NCBI GenBank assembly: GCA_014529385.2
Contig: CM043958.1
Span: 77,796,169 to 77,856,168, forward strand
Direction: 5' to 3'
DNA length: 60,000 bases
Source of the DNA: Adiantum capillus-veneris
Taxonomy: Eukaryota > Streptophyta > Polypodiopsida > Polypodiales > Pteridaceae
The translations under genes and the position numbers were made by a program. The notes under the pieces are model-generated. The model was given only the letters and a program-made list of their open reading frames with translations. It made no database searches and was not told the origin of the DNA. Positions 46,831-57,533 of the stretch are shown here, piece after piece. The number at the start of each line of letters is the position of its first letter. Position 1 is the first letter of the stretch.

Positions 46831-48505
46831 CATTGCAAACGAAGTTTGCCAATGCTCGGTGTAATGGAAACATCCCATCCGGGTGCGAGTCGAACTACCT
46901 CCGCCTGTGGCGTCAGTGGTACCAGTTCTGTTTTTCTATCTGCCTTTTCTGCCACGTTCCTCAACTGCTCTCGAACTCTCAGGCCTATCGTCGTCTTTAT
47001 CATTTTGTTCTTTTTGTGCCTTTTTAGGGCACTTCGCGGAGATATGTCCATGTTCCCCACATCCAAAGCACTTCCCTTCTCTGAGGAAGCGAGCTCTCCC
47101 CTCAGGAGTAAGCTTGGGTCGTGCATCCTTTTTCTCTGGGTTGCTCTTTTTTCTTTCTACTTTCATTCCCAGAAGTCTGTTCGACTCGTTGTGTCATGGC
47201 CTCATCTGTGGGGTAGGTCAAACTGCCAGAGTGAATGGCAAAGCCCCGCTTCGCATGACTCATCAACTCCTAGATAGAAGCTGACTTCTGTTCCAAGCAG
47301 TGATCTCGGATCTCTGTAGGTAGACCCAAGGTAAACCGCTCAATCTGTTCTCTGAACAAGATCTTCTTGAATGAAGAGGCGGGTAGAAAAGAGCTCCAGA
47401 ATCTTTCACAATAGGCATTGATTGTATCTTTCTTGGTCATCTGAAGATGGTTCCAAGCAGCTCGTACATCTCATTCATATTCTTGCGTCAACCAAGAAGA
47501 AATAAAAAGCTTCTTAAATTTCAGCCATTTAACTGGCGCAGTCTTGTTTAAAAGAAGCGTGGACCACCAAGTACGAGCATTCCCCTTAAACTAAGAGGCA
47601 GCTCTCCGAATCTTAGAGTGCTCTGAATAGAGTCCTCCCGCGAAAGCGATGTCAAACTGCTGTATGAAAGACAAAGCCTTCGAAGCATCTGAGTATCCTG
47701 AAAAAGTATCAAACTTGATCGAGTGGCCACCTTCCTTAAACTCTCGGACTTTCTTGCTTTTATCTTCAAGAAAGTCATACTGGTTAGCTTTGTAAAAAAA
47801 ATTCTTCTTGTTCGCATAAAAGTTTCCGTCATCGAAATCTGAGCTGTCTGTAGACGAGTCCTCAGTAGAACTGTCAGTCTCTGGGCGAGATGTAGCCTTC
47901 TTTGCCTTTTTCTTGCCCTTTTCGAAGCTTTGTTTCTTGCTTCGCTTTTTGCTTTTCCTATCTTCTTCGCTCGAGTCTGAAGAGCTAGAAGAACTGTCAG
48001 AAGAAGAAGAAGAAGAACTGGGTAGGTCTTCAAACTTGACGCGCTTCTTCAATTTCTTTGCCTTGTCAAATGTTGACTGTCGACCCAAATATCCCGGGAA
48101 GTCAGTGCCTTTCTTCTGCTTTTTGCCGTGCTTTTTGTCTTTCTTTTGCACGTCGAAAAGCTGAGCAATCCGTGCATCAACCACGTTCTCCAGTTCCTTC
48201 TCCGTATATTTCTTGGAGACAGAAGGTTTCTTGAGAGCAGGTTTTGGGAGTGGTGTTGTGGTTCTTTGCCACTCCATCTGTACCTCTTCCAAAGAGGTCC
48301 GGTTCATATATTTTGCCATCTTCGGGTCCTTGGCAAAATTGAGCATCATCTTTGTTGCACCGCCAATCAATTGACGATGCTCCATCTCTCTTTGCTCCGC
48401 CTGAGTAGGCCGAGGCGGGCCATACTCTCTATCTGAATCTTCGTTGTGATCCCAGCCCGCATCTCCAGATGCAGAGGGAGTCGACTGATCCTTGCGTGAA
48501 ACCAT
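46830..48505 (-). pseudogene. C3 gag with zinc knuckle
   Basis: It starts at an ATG at 48505 (MVSRKDQSTPSASGD) and is open to 47591. It has a proline-rich part, a Ser-run (SSSSSSSDSSSSSSD), a Lys-rich basic block and an acidic Ser/Thr/Asp block. After frame changes it continues through a capsid segment (TWWSTLLL region near 47550) to a CCHC knuckle CFGCGEHGHISAKC at 47029-47070. The length and order fit a Gypsy gag. Confidence 0.87.
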
Positions 48506-48562
48506 AGGTGCCGCGGAAAAAAAATTGGGGATCGGATTTCCCGTAGAAGAGAAATCGGCCGT

Positions 48563-48574
48563 GCTCTGATACCA
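48563..48574 (-). other. C3 primer-binding site
   Basis: The minus strand reads TGGTATCAGAGC one base inside the 5' LTR (48576-49138). Confidence 0.93.
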
Positions 48575-48575
48575 C

Positions 48576-49138
48576 TGTAACAGACTTGAACACTCCAAGT
48601 CAAGAATCAACCGCGACAGCACCAAATAACCACTTCAAAACAATTCACAGATGACAATAGATTTGCACTGGCCCGGCGGAGTTCCGTGCCTAGAGATATT
48701 GGCCCCAAAGATTGGCGCCCCTTTCGGTATTTCTTTTTATATTAATCAGTTCAAAGTACAAGAGAGTGGATCGGGATTCACTCTCAGACTCTGCGTCCAG
48801 ATGCTCTGAGAAGTGAGACCCTCACCACTTATTTAAAGGCTACAAGGGATGCCCAAAAGCAGAGCCCCAATAGCTTGAAAGCAAAAGCAGATTCTCTCTC
48901 TCTCAATGAGAGCCAATAAAAAAGCAAGTTCTCTTTTTCTCTCTCTTTCTCCCAAATCATAGGAAAAAGCAGAGATTTGCGTCGCTCAAAATTTCCCCCA
49001 AAAAAAAAATAATAATAACACCTTCGCGATTTCCGGAAATTAGGGTTTTTGGCAAAAATTAGGGTTTGCAAGAATTTTAGGGTTTTTGGCAGAAATTAGG
49101 GTTTCGGCTGTCCGTAGCCACGTCATCACTTTGTGACA
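48576..49138 (-). repeat. C3 5' LTR
   Basis: 563 bp, with the same ends as 42778-43334. The core block is at 48698-48744 and TTAGGG-type units at 49035-49110. Confidence 0.93.
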
Positions 49139-49143
49139 ACGTC

Positions 49144-50088
49144 ACCACCCCCTCTCGTTGTCACAACCCCCTCTGGAGTGTGCAACCGCCGAATGATGGC
49201 TGGAATGAATGGATCTCCAAAGGATCGTACGCCCGTGTATGATCAAGCCAATATCGAAGATACCGTGTACTGGAACAGTCACTGAGAGACCGCATGGACC
49301 ACCAACGGATGGTGTCCTGGCAGCAGGTAACTTCATCCTCTATGAAAAACGCAAGCCAAGAGGCTGCTGTCCACCCAAAAACGCAGCTGCGAGGTGATGA
49401 AAACGCTGCTGTCCAGCGATTTTCAGCGTGCTCATACGCTCCCGGCAAGATCCGGAGCGGTGCAAAGGGTCTGGAGAGGATGGTGAATACCTGGCATAAC
49501 CCCAAGTGGGCTGAAAACAGAGAAAACGGCAGGTGTATATGGCTGAAATCTGTATCAGATGAAGAAGATTCTCGACGGCAACGCACCGGATGCCGAGCCG
49601 TGTAGGAAAGCAAGATCCATGTGGGCCAAGCTGAGCACTGCCCCCCTCTGCTGAAAACGCTACTGATTGACAAAAACGCCAAGGGGGGGGGTGTTCCGGC
49701 GACGCATTGGTCCGAGAAGTGTAGCGCTCGCAATAGAAACAGCAGATCTGATGGTTGCTTACAAAAACACATGTGGCAAAGCATTCCTTCGCGATGGAAG
49801 CTGTCCAGAAGATGGCGCCACCCCCTCTTGCAGGTAGATTTGTAGAAACGCTGGCTGATCTGATCTATGGGAGGAGAACCTGATGCCGGTAGTGGAGCGC
49901 CCTTAGAACTGACAAGATGTGCAAAAACGCCACCAAGCTGAAAAACGCTAAGCGGAAAATCTACACTTTTTGCGATGGAATGTTGCAGAAAGCTAGCGCT
50001 AGGCCCCAACAGGTGCTTGATCGAAGGATCTCCCAAGTACTAGCAACTAATATCATGTGAGTGCGTGTACGCGGAAGCGTGAGAGAGG

Positions 50089-50129
<41 letters not shown>

Positions 50130-50432
50130 AAACGCTGGATATGGTGAAGAGGGGGTGATCAACCCCCCATGACTACCATGAGCAGGAAGACCCAATACAA
50201 CAACCAGATAGTGTGGAAGTGGGTACCCCCCTAGTGTCTCAAACTGCTAACGTGTCAAAGCCTTGAAGAATGGACAGATGCCGACCGAGGGGCCTAAACC
50301 CTAAGAAGAACAAGTAATAGAAGAAGAAGTCCTACCAACTTATGGGGACCTCGTCCGATGGGGCCCCAAGTGACATAAAGGATTAAAATAAAGCAGGACC
50401 CACATAGAAAGACTTGCGCCAAAAAAAAAAAA
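49144..50432. other. LTR-like debris with AAAAACGCT repeats
   Basis: No gene is supported. AAAACGC(T/C) occurs about ten times between 49350 and 50130. The reverse complement of this motif (AGCGTTTT) is the recurring unit of the B LTR, so this is probably a minus-strand fragment of an A/B-type LTR. An AG tract lies at 50090-50126. A 291-residue minus-strand frame (49161-50036) has no recognisable domain and is judged a chance frame. Confidence 0.5.
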
Positions 50433-50553
50433 TGACGTGGCAGATTTCTGGAAATTACGCTGACGGTGTTGACGTGGCAGGCTGTACGGATTTCTGCGTT
50501 TTACGCTGGCTGCTGACGTGGCAGTTGTACGGAATTCCGTGATTTACGCTGGC
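50433..50553 (+). promoter_or_regulatory. Three repeats containing TGACGTGGCAG
   Basis: TGACGTGGCAG occurs at about 50433, 50470 and 50513, each followed by a (TGTACGGA)TTTC...TTACGCTGGC segment. The motif is a classic ACGT-core bZIP binding sequence and also marks the U3 part of the C-family LTRs. Confidence 0.55.
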
Positions 50554-51139
50554 AACTTTTTGGCGTTGCTTTTGGAGCAAAAGCTTTTGAGTTTGAAGGC
50601 TTTTCATGTAAACTGCTTTTCATAGGCCAAGGGCCTTTAAACATGTGCTAAGACCTCATTCTCTGGCATGCTTTCTGCAGAAGGTGCAGAGTCTGGAGTA
50701 TGGGCTTGTACTGTGTTCATACAATATAAAGAAATACCGAAAGGGATGCCAAGGTTTGGGGCCAATACTCTCTGGGATGGAATTCCGCCACTCCGTGTCG
50801 CGTGTCGTCTCTCTCTTTCAGTTCAGTTGTTATTGAAGTGCTAAAAGTTTGTTCAATTTGTTCTTTTCTATTGGCACGTGGTGCCCATCTTGTGACACCT
50901 GGCCCCATAAATAGGTGCCCCAAGGGGGGGTAGGGCAAATCCTAGAAAAATCCCCGACGACCTAACAAGAAATAAATGAAGTATGAGATGGGCGGCCGGA
51001 CAAAGGTGGGCGGCTGGCTCGGAGTGGGCGGCCGAACAATGCAGAGAAAATACATATGCAAAAAGGGTGGCCAGCCCAGAGGCACACTACCTGTACATGC
51101 ATGCCTTAGACCTGTGAAGCAGCTGAGTGGTGTAAATCT

Positions 51140-51650
51140 AACAGGAGTTGGAGAAAGGATCCCTAACCTTCTTCTGCATTCGCATTCGCATTTAGCGTGC
51201 ATCCACTTCCGTCGACATGGAACCATTGAAAATACCTCCGAGCACCCTTACCTTTCATCTTCACCCACAATGTTTTCACGACAGGACTATTCAAGTGGTC
51301 AGTATTTTCTCGCAAGGCAAAGTCGGTACCAAGGCTGGTATTCTGCGACAGTAGTAAGGCTACCTAGTAACTCAACTCGTTGGTGTTTACATCGCAGCAC
51401 TACCTACATTCACACTATCCAAGTTTGGAGGAGTTTTCATCGGTTTATGCATCCACAAGCATCAGAAGCATTCAGCATCCAAAGTACAGAAAGCATCCAA
51501 AGATAGAAGTTTGGTAGTTGTGCCTCACCTTAAAGAGAGGGGGGTGTCACGTGCGCACTGCTAATTGCGCCACGTGAACATGCTTCTGCTACAGTCTAGC
51601 ATCAGTCTTAGCTTAGGACCTAGCTAAGCACCTTGAGAGAGCGTCGACAC
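51140..51650 (+). mobile_element. Family A fragment A2 (internal 3' part plus LTR start)
   Basis: 51140-51544 matches the A1 internal region in the opposite orientation, including GGTTTATGCATCCACA and a polypurine tract AAAGAGAGGGGGG. It is followed by the A-type LTR start TGTCACGTGCGCAC at 51545. The LTR is cut at about 51650 by the C4 LTR fragment. A 176-residue frame across 50976-51506 is not supported as a protein. Confidence 0.78.
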
Positions 51651-51660
51651 GGTCCAACGT

Positions 51661-52905
51661 AGTTCCGTGCCTAGAGGTATTGGCCCCAAAGACTGGCACC
51701 CTTTTCGGTATTTCCTTTATATTAATGCTTGATCAAAGTACAACTCCCGTGGGTGCTCGCTCTCAGACTCTGCGTCCAGATGCTTAAGAAGTGAGTCCCC
51801 CTTGGGTCACTTATAAACATCACAAGGGATGCCAAAAGCAGAGCCCCAAAAGCTTCAAACTCGAAAGCAATAATCCCCAAAAGCAACTGGCTCAAAATCT
51901 GCCAGTAAAAGAAATCTACGTGATTTGCGAAAATCCGTATTCTCTACCACATCAGCATGCCATCGCAAATTCCAAAATTCCGTACTGCTGCCACATCAGC
52001 CTGTCCATACAGTTCTGTCCATGTCAGCAAGGGCTGCCGTCCGCAGGGTCATGCCACGTCATCAATTTGTGACATACCCCCCTCTTGAAAGAATTGTAAT
52101 CACCCTCGATTACGCCTGCAAAACAGACAGAGGCCATAAACCAATTCAATAGACACTGACTCTAAGTACCGACGCACTAGACACGACACATCTAGCACTT
52201 CTACAAAGACGACAGTCACATCACAGGACATCACATGACAAATCAATCACAAAAAAATTCATTCAAAATCTCAGACCATGACTGCCAGCAACGTATTCAG
52301 TAACCGCATTAGATCCATCCCGGACCTCACTGATGCCAAATTAACTAATCCTTATTGCGATCATGTCTACAAAGATTTACAAGACCGAAATGCTGCAGTC
52401 ATGTCGTCTTTCAATTCCTATACTCAAAAGTCAAATGAGAGAGTACAAATCAATCATTCAATTTCGGGAATTCCGTTTCATAAAGTCATACAGAAGAATA
52501 CTGTCAGCCCATCAGTATCCCTGAAACCCGAAGGAGACATCAATGACCTTATTCAATCGAGGTAATCTGTGGACAATGCAGCGGAGTGACTCCCCTCTTG
52601 TGCAAACCCGCTGCACCAGATTCAAGCTTGCTGAGTTCGGGGTTCTATTGGAGTAGACGATGCTAAACCGAATGCTTCAAGGTAAAGTTCCAAACTCTGA
52701 GGAGTGTCTGCTAGGTCCTCCTCCTCCATCCACTGCGCATCTAATGCCGGATTGTTCTTGAATTTAACCAAGAACCACTGAATCACTTTACCTTTCATCT
52801 TTCTTTCCTTATGTGCCAAAATCTGTTTAGGAACGAGTATCTCCTCACTCTCTTCCACTTCGGGTTGCTCATCAGGCTCCCCATCAACTGGCACCTGTCA
52901 TGAGG
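51661..52905 (-). mobile_element. Family C fragment C4 (3' end)
   Basis: Truncated 3' LTR at 51661-52074 (core block at 51680-51726, ends TTGTGACA on the plus strand), polypurine tract at 52075-52090, 3' untranslated region, then the chromodomain-like tail (52622-52894). The rest is missing. The right edge is near 52905. Confidence 0.85.
52622..52894 (-). pseudogene. C4 chromodomain-like tail
   Basis: It reads PEVEESEEILVPKQILAH, WFLVKFKNNPALDAQW and MEEEDLADTP, the same module as C2 and C3. Only the C-terminus of the polyprotein is present. Confidence 0.8.
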
Positions 52906-53528
52906 ACATGGCAATTGCTAACCTTAGTTGTTGGTTTCTTTCCAATGATTTTTGTTTAATTTTTGGGACCCTCGTTTTAGAGTTGCAAATGGCCAGACAT
53001 TGTATGGCCAGTGTGAAATGGCCGACGGCCGAGAGTTTCACCCGCAGTCGAGAAGGGCAAGTCGCCATGAGATGGTCGGGCCAACTGGCACTAGAATCCG
53101 AGCAGTAAAAGGGTGTCTAGGTAGTAATATTAGTGCAGTAACATGAATCGTGAATGCGTAGATGTAGTACACTAAAAAATCTACGGTGCCTAATGGAATC
53201 GGGACTAAGGCCACCATAGTTACGCGGAACGGGAACGGAGATGAGGACCCTCGCGGAACGGGCTTAAGCCTTAGACTTGAGGGCATGTGGATTTGCTTGA
53301 GAAGGGAATGGGTGTGAGGGGGTGCATTTTGAGTCCTTGCACACCTTAAAAAATAACGAATGTTCACTACAAATTTGCAAAAAATTGCCCGTTTCTCCCC
53401 ATTTTGACAGACATTTTCAGGTTATGTGCAAAAAATTACAGCAAGCATGTGTGCGTGCATTTTGCGTGTTTCTCCCTTGTTTTTGTTGCAAGAATAATTA
53501 TGCATAAAGGGACTCAGTTAGCGGAAGG

Positions 53529-53596
53529 TAGACTCTCATTTTCGAGAGCTTCCGTTGAGTTTTGTGGAAGATAGACTCTCATTTTCGAGAGCTTCC
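53529..53596. repeat. Direct repeat of a small hairpin, 25 bp x 2
   Basis: TAGACTCTCATTTTCGAGAG plus CTTCC occurs twice, 43 bp apart, without a mismatch. Each copy can form a five-pair stem (CTCTC/GAGAG) with a six-base loop. Confidence 0.85.
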
Positions 53597-53796
53597 CAAA
53601 ATCTCATAGCAGAGGGGAAATCCTCTCAGTATTCAGAGAGTAGCTTTCGCACTCTCTCAATCAGAAGCAGAAAAGAAAGAATAGAGGATGGGCTATTGCC
53701 CCGTTCTTGTGCTTGTAAAGATTCTCCCTTAGTAGTAAAGATAATCTCTTTATGGGGGGGGACCAGCCCATCTTCTGGTCCCCAATGAAGTGTCAA

Positions 53797-53800
<4 letters not shown>

Positions 53801-53850
<50 letters not shown>

Positions 53851-53911
53851 ATTCTCTTGAGTGTTTGAAGTACAATTAAAAGTCAGTTTACGCTTCCGTA
53901 TTTTTGTGACA

Positions 53912-53970
<59 letters not shown>
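53801..53970. repeat. Two CT microsatellites
   Basis: (CT)n tracts at 53801-53848 and 53911-53970, separated by about 60 bp of unique sequence. Confidence 0.96.
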
Positions 53971-53974
<4 letters not shown>

Positions 53975-54292
53975 TGCAGAGGAAGCTCTTAGACTTTAGT
54001 GTCTCTCATATCTTTTTTGCCCCTACTTCCACTTTTTGCACAATTGAGGCTTAAAAGGCCTACTTTTTTTGTATCATCTCGATTATGAAATCTCAACTAA
54101 GCTTTTTGATTTATGACATATGTAATGCGAATCACGGTTCATGCCCATTGTGTCTCATTGTCTTGATTCTCGACTCTTGAGTGTCGGCACTTGGCCCTTG
54201 CAAGTTGCCTTCTTGTCCAATGTGATAATCAATTGTCTAATTGTCTGAAGTGTAAAATCTAGGCTTGAGAGTTGCATGTTTTTATTTTTGAA

Positions 54293-54386
54293 CGTACGTA
54301 ACCATGTCGTACGACATAAAATTTTCTAGTTCGATGAGTACCGTACGTCTTCGTACGTGGACAAAACGTACGTGACCGTACGAGAC
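54293..54386. promoter_or_regulatory. Cluster of six CGTACG palindromes
   Basis: CGTACG cores start near 54294, 54308, 54342, 54352, 54367 and 54377. One is extended to TGTCGTACGACA and two are ACGTACGT. GTAC is the core bound by SBP-domain factors. Function here is unknown. Confidence 0.5.
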
Positions 54387-54429
54387 CACCCTGGGACGTG
54401 GGGTCATGCCACGTCATCAGTTTGTGACA
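54387..54429 (-). repeat. Family C LTR start fragment
   Basis: The plus strand GTCATGCCACGTCATCAGTT and TGTGACA matches the outer end of the C4 LTR. It is probably a stray end of a C-type LTR beside A3. Confidence 0.6.
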
Positions 54430-54697
54430 ATCGCCATCAGATTTCAGCCTTAGCCTTGTCATGGTTGCAGATTCTAGCCATCGACATCGCTAGCCCTTTC
54501 AGCATTCATCCATAGCGTCGTCGTCATCGATACAGTATCCCAACATCTAGCACCCCTTGTGTTCTGGCTTGGCTCTTGCCTAGCTCGGCATAGGGATCCT
54601 TAGTACCCATCAGTATTCACAGTATCCATCAGTACCTGCAATACCCATCAGTACCCGTAGTATCCTTCAGTATCTCAATAGTATCCAGCATCAATAG
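54430..54697 (+). repeat. A3 LTR, left part (interrupted by B)
   Basis: It matches the A1 3' LTR in reverse orientation (TCAGCCT.. GTC(G)TCGTCATCGA, CAACATCTAGCACC, ATCAGTACCC repeats). The last five bases AATAG (54693-54697) are the duplicated target of element B. The LTR resumes at 59292. Confidence 0.8.
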
Positions 54698-56187
54698 TGT
54701 CACGTGTACATCTAACCCTATGTGTACATGGACAAGCTACTTCATGACATGGGTTCAGTTCAATCAGTCAAGTCTAGATTACGAAGTGATCTGGCACTTT
54801 TGTGAGTCTGTTCGCAGACCGTCCATGTCCAAGCACTTAGAATAAATGCATATCCTCTGGTTGCACACAGCATGATCATCAAATTTCCATCAGAACCCAT
54901 CAGGAGCATTTTTACAGTGCATAGACCTATTTTCCCTATTTTTGACATTTTTCACTTATTATTTTTAAGTGACTTTTGTTGGAAACTGGGTAGGGCAAAT
55001 TAGCAAGTGAAGTATATAAGAAAACCTAGCGCTAGCAAATCTGGCAGAAGAGGCAACAGTAACACTTTGTTCAACAGGCACCTTCTCAGCAGGACTCCCA
55101 CAAGAGACCCTAGCGTTTTCTGCATCAGCAGCAAGGCCTAGCGTTTTTGCATGACAAACCAGCCCTAGCGTTTGCATTGCAAATCAGCCCTGGCAGTAGC
55201 AGAACAGCAGATCCGCCCTAGCGTTAGCAGTCCTCCACAGCGGGACAATTTTCAACCCTAGCGTTTTTGCATCCGCATGACCCCTTAGCGTTTTGCAGAT
55301 TCTCCGCGACAAGATCCACAGTAGCGCTAGCAAATCTGGCAGAAGAGGTAGCAGTAACACTTTGTTCAACAGGCACCTTCTCAACAGGACCCCCACAAGA
55401 GACCCTAGCGTTTTCTGCATCAGCAGCAAGGACTAGCGTTTTTGCATGACAAACCAGCCCTAGCGTTTGCATTGCAAATCAGCCCTGGCAGTAGCAGAAC
55501 AGTAGATCCGCCCTAGCGTTAGCAGTCCTCCACAGCAGGACAATTTTCAACCCTAGCGTTTTTGCATCCGCATGACCCCTTAGTGTTTTGCAGATTCTCC
55601 GCGACAAGATCCACAGTAGCACCAACGTTTTCAGTTTTCAGCATCAAGACTCCGCAGTTGAATCCCCAAACCTCGCAGATCTCACCTTCCCGCAACAAAT
55701 CCTCGCTGCACGGTCAGATCCAGCGTAGTTTGCAGTTTCAGCCCGGAAAACGTAGATCTCAACATCTGTGTTTTCAGCGCATCGTCGCCATTGACATCGT
55801 CACCGACATAGAGTTAGAATTCAGCAAATAAAGATTTTCAGATTTCAGCCCTTAGCATTTTCAGATTTCAGCCCGTCTCGTCGTCGTTGACATCGTCGGC
55901 GAGTCCAAGCATTGTAAAGATTTGTGCAATCAATAGTAGACCGCTCTCGCCATAGAGAGTGGGGCCTTCGGAGGAGGGTTTGACAACATTCTGGTGTCGT
56001 ATTCTTCTCTCTCTATCTCTCAGTCTCATGCACCTTCATTCACAATGTTCACCACTTTGTCTGTGTCCATTGAACTCTCACTAAAGGAACAGAAGGCTCT
56101 CCCTTCCGTAAGTAAAAGGAACCTTGAGCACAGTTCGGAGCACTCATCTTGAGCAAAGTTCAACATTCACTTCTGCTGCACCTTACA
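54698..56187 (+). repeat. B 5' LTR with an internal 295 bp tandem duplication
   Basis: 1490 bp. Copies 55027-55321 and 55322-55616 repeat a unit that begins TAGCGCTAGCAAATCTGGCA. CCTAGCGTTTT-type motifs recur about a dozen times. The right LTR has a single copy of the unit, which accounts for most of the length difference. Confidence 0.92.
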
Positions 56188-56188
56188 T

Positions 56189-56200
56189 TGGTAACAGAGC
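56189..56200 (+). other. B primer-binding site
   Basis: TGGTAACAGAGC differs by one base from the tRNA-Met site TGGTATCAGAGC and lies one base after the LTR. Confidence 0.88.
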
Positions 56201-56626
56201 TTTGGCAGTGTTCTGTATCACTCAAGGAAAGAATCATAGAATTTTTTTTGCTTGTTGCAATCGCACGTAACACAAGTCCTCTTGGGCGTGTCGATTCCTA
56301 ATCGTGTTTTTGAAGAGTGACAGGAAACACAAGAAAGAAGGGCTTGTCCAGCCTCCCCTTGTTCTCTTTTCACTCATTGAGAGCAGACCGTGCACTTAGC
56401 GGCCGGCCAATCGACGTGAGGTGGGAAAAAGCAACCTTGGTGTGAGCGCAAGGCCACGAAGCGGTGCGCCCGCGGAAAAGAGAAGAGCTCGGGTGAAGAG
56501 AAGATCCTTCTCTAACACAAATTGCAAGCTCAAGAAGAACCTCAAGAACCAAGACCTACAAGAACCCAAGTTCCTCGTAAACTTAAGAACCCAAGACTTC
56601 AGTGTATGGTCATTACCTAAAGTGGA

Positions 56627-57169
56627 ATGGATACTTCGCATGAAGGTGATGAGCATGGCAGTGGCGAAGAAGAATTTTCCCCACCAGGACGTTTTTCCGA
56701 CCCTCCCCCTTCCCCATCTACGACAAGGATTGCACTAACTCCTATGAAGGCTTTCGACAAGATGATGATGGACAGAAAGTTAGAACGCGAAGAAAGAAAG
56801 GCTGCAATTGATAGTAAGTACCAAGAAAGAATGGCAGCCATAGCACGTGAACGCAAAGAAAGAAGGGCAGCCATGGAGAATGAGCACGAGCAAGCACGGT
56901 TGGAGGCCAAAGAAAGAAAATCAGAAATGGATCGCAAACACCAAGAAAGAAAAGCAGAACGGGATCACGAGCGCGAAGAAAGCCGGTTAGCCTTGGAGCG
57001 TGAGCATGAGCAAGCGCGCTTGCGGCCAAACGGAGAGCCCAACACATGCAAGAGTTGTTGCGACTCTTTTTTACTATGCAGGCACAGATTGCAAAGGATC
57101 CGGAAAAGGAGACTCTCTCAGTCTCTTCTTTTCCAAAGCACGACACACATGATTTACATGATAGCATGA
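56627..57169 (+). CDS. B coiled-coil protein, possible gag-like
   Basis: It begins at an ATG at 56627 (MDTSHEGDEHGSGEEEF) and gives 180 residues. After an acidic, proline-rich head (residues 1-40) comes a very charged helical stretch (about 45-130) built on repeats such as QERMAAIARERKERRAAM and EHEQARLEAKERKSEM, a strong coiled-coil candidate. From about residue 131 the frame appears shifted: the neighbouring frame from 57046 reads MQELLRLFFTMQAQIAKD and continues more naturally. There is no zinc knuckle. A structural, gag-like role is an inference from its position after the primer site. Confidence 0.55.
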   Translation: MDTSHEGDEHGSGEEEFSPPGRFSDPPPSPSTTRIALTPMKAFDKMMMDRKLEREERKAAIDSKYQERMAAIARERKERRAAMENEHEQARLEAKERKSEMDRKHQERKAERDHEREESRLALEREHEQARLRPNGEPNTCKSCCDSFLLCRHRLQRIRKRRLSQSLLFQSTTHMIYMIA

Positions 57170-57533
57170 TGATTTGCATGATCAAGATGCGATTATTCAC
57201 AAGTCTACTGATTTGCATGATCCAGATGTGATTTCTCCCAAGCATGATGATTTGCAGGATAATGATGTGATTGTTTACAAGGATGATGGTTTAGTTGATA
57301 CTTTGTCTAGTGAAGCTAACCTCATTGCAGATTCGATCGATCACGAAAAACCGATCTTGGCTCTCGAGTCGAGGTCCAAAGAACCCCCACAGGAAGTATT
57401 ATGTGTTCGAATGATTAGTCAACACGCATTGTTCGAGTGTTTCATTCGCGATGCTTTCCTGTATTTTAGTCACCGTCTTTATGTGATCCCTTTTCACAGG
57501 CATGACATATTGTACGTTGACACTCATGAATGA
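57046..57533 (+). pseudogene. B second reading segment with DLHD-type repeats
   Basis: In two overlapping frames (57046-57228 and 57174-57530) a DNA unit of about 36 bp recurs, coding for D-L-(H/Q)-D-x-D-(A/V)-I. Examples are TDLHDPDVISPK and DDLQDNDVIVYK. No known domain was recognised. It may be the C-terminal part of the coiled-coil protein after a frameshift. 57534-58101 contains only broken frames (for example 57739-58110) before the polypurine tract. Confidence 0.45.

Larger units (their letters stand above)
42778..49138 (-). mobile_element. Ty3/Gypsy element C3, structurally complete, inactive
   Basis: 6361 bp on the minus strand, with LTRs of 557 and 563 bp and a perfect 5 bp duplication ACGTC (42773-42777 and 49139-49143). 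It has a primer site, gag with zinc knuckle, a weak protease region, reverse transcriptase, RNase H, integrase, chromodomain-like tail and a polypurine tract, in Gypsy order. The LTRs differ by a few per cent by eye. Stops, frameshifts and a short integrase deletion make it defective. It is the most complete member of family C here. Confidence 0.95.
52906..54291. other. Non-coding region with repeats and CT tracts
   Basis: No gene. 52990-53105 is a degraded relative of the 144 bp unit at 29277-29564. 53529-53553 and 53572-53596 are exact 25 bp direct repeats with a CTCTC...GAGAG palindrome inside. CT tracts lie at 53801-53848 and 53911-53970. Confidence 0.65.

Noticed and set aside
49161-50036. 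291-residue minus-strand frame
   Set aside because: No domain, odd composition, and it lies in sequence built from AAAAACGCT-type LTR repeats. A chance frame is more likely.
50976-51506. 176-residue plus-strand frame
   Set aside because: It overlaps sequence that matches the non-coding interior of A1, where the same frame is not open.
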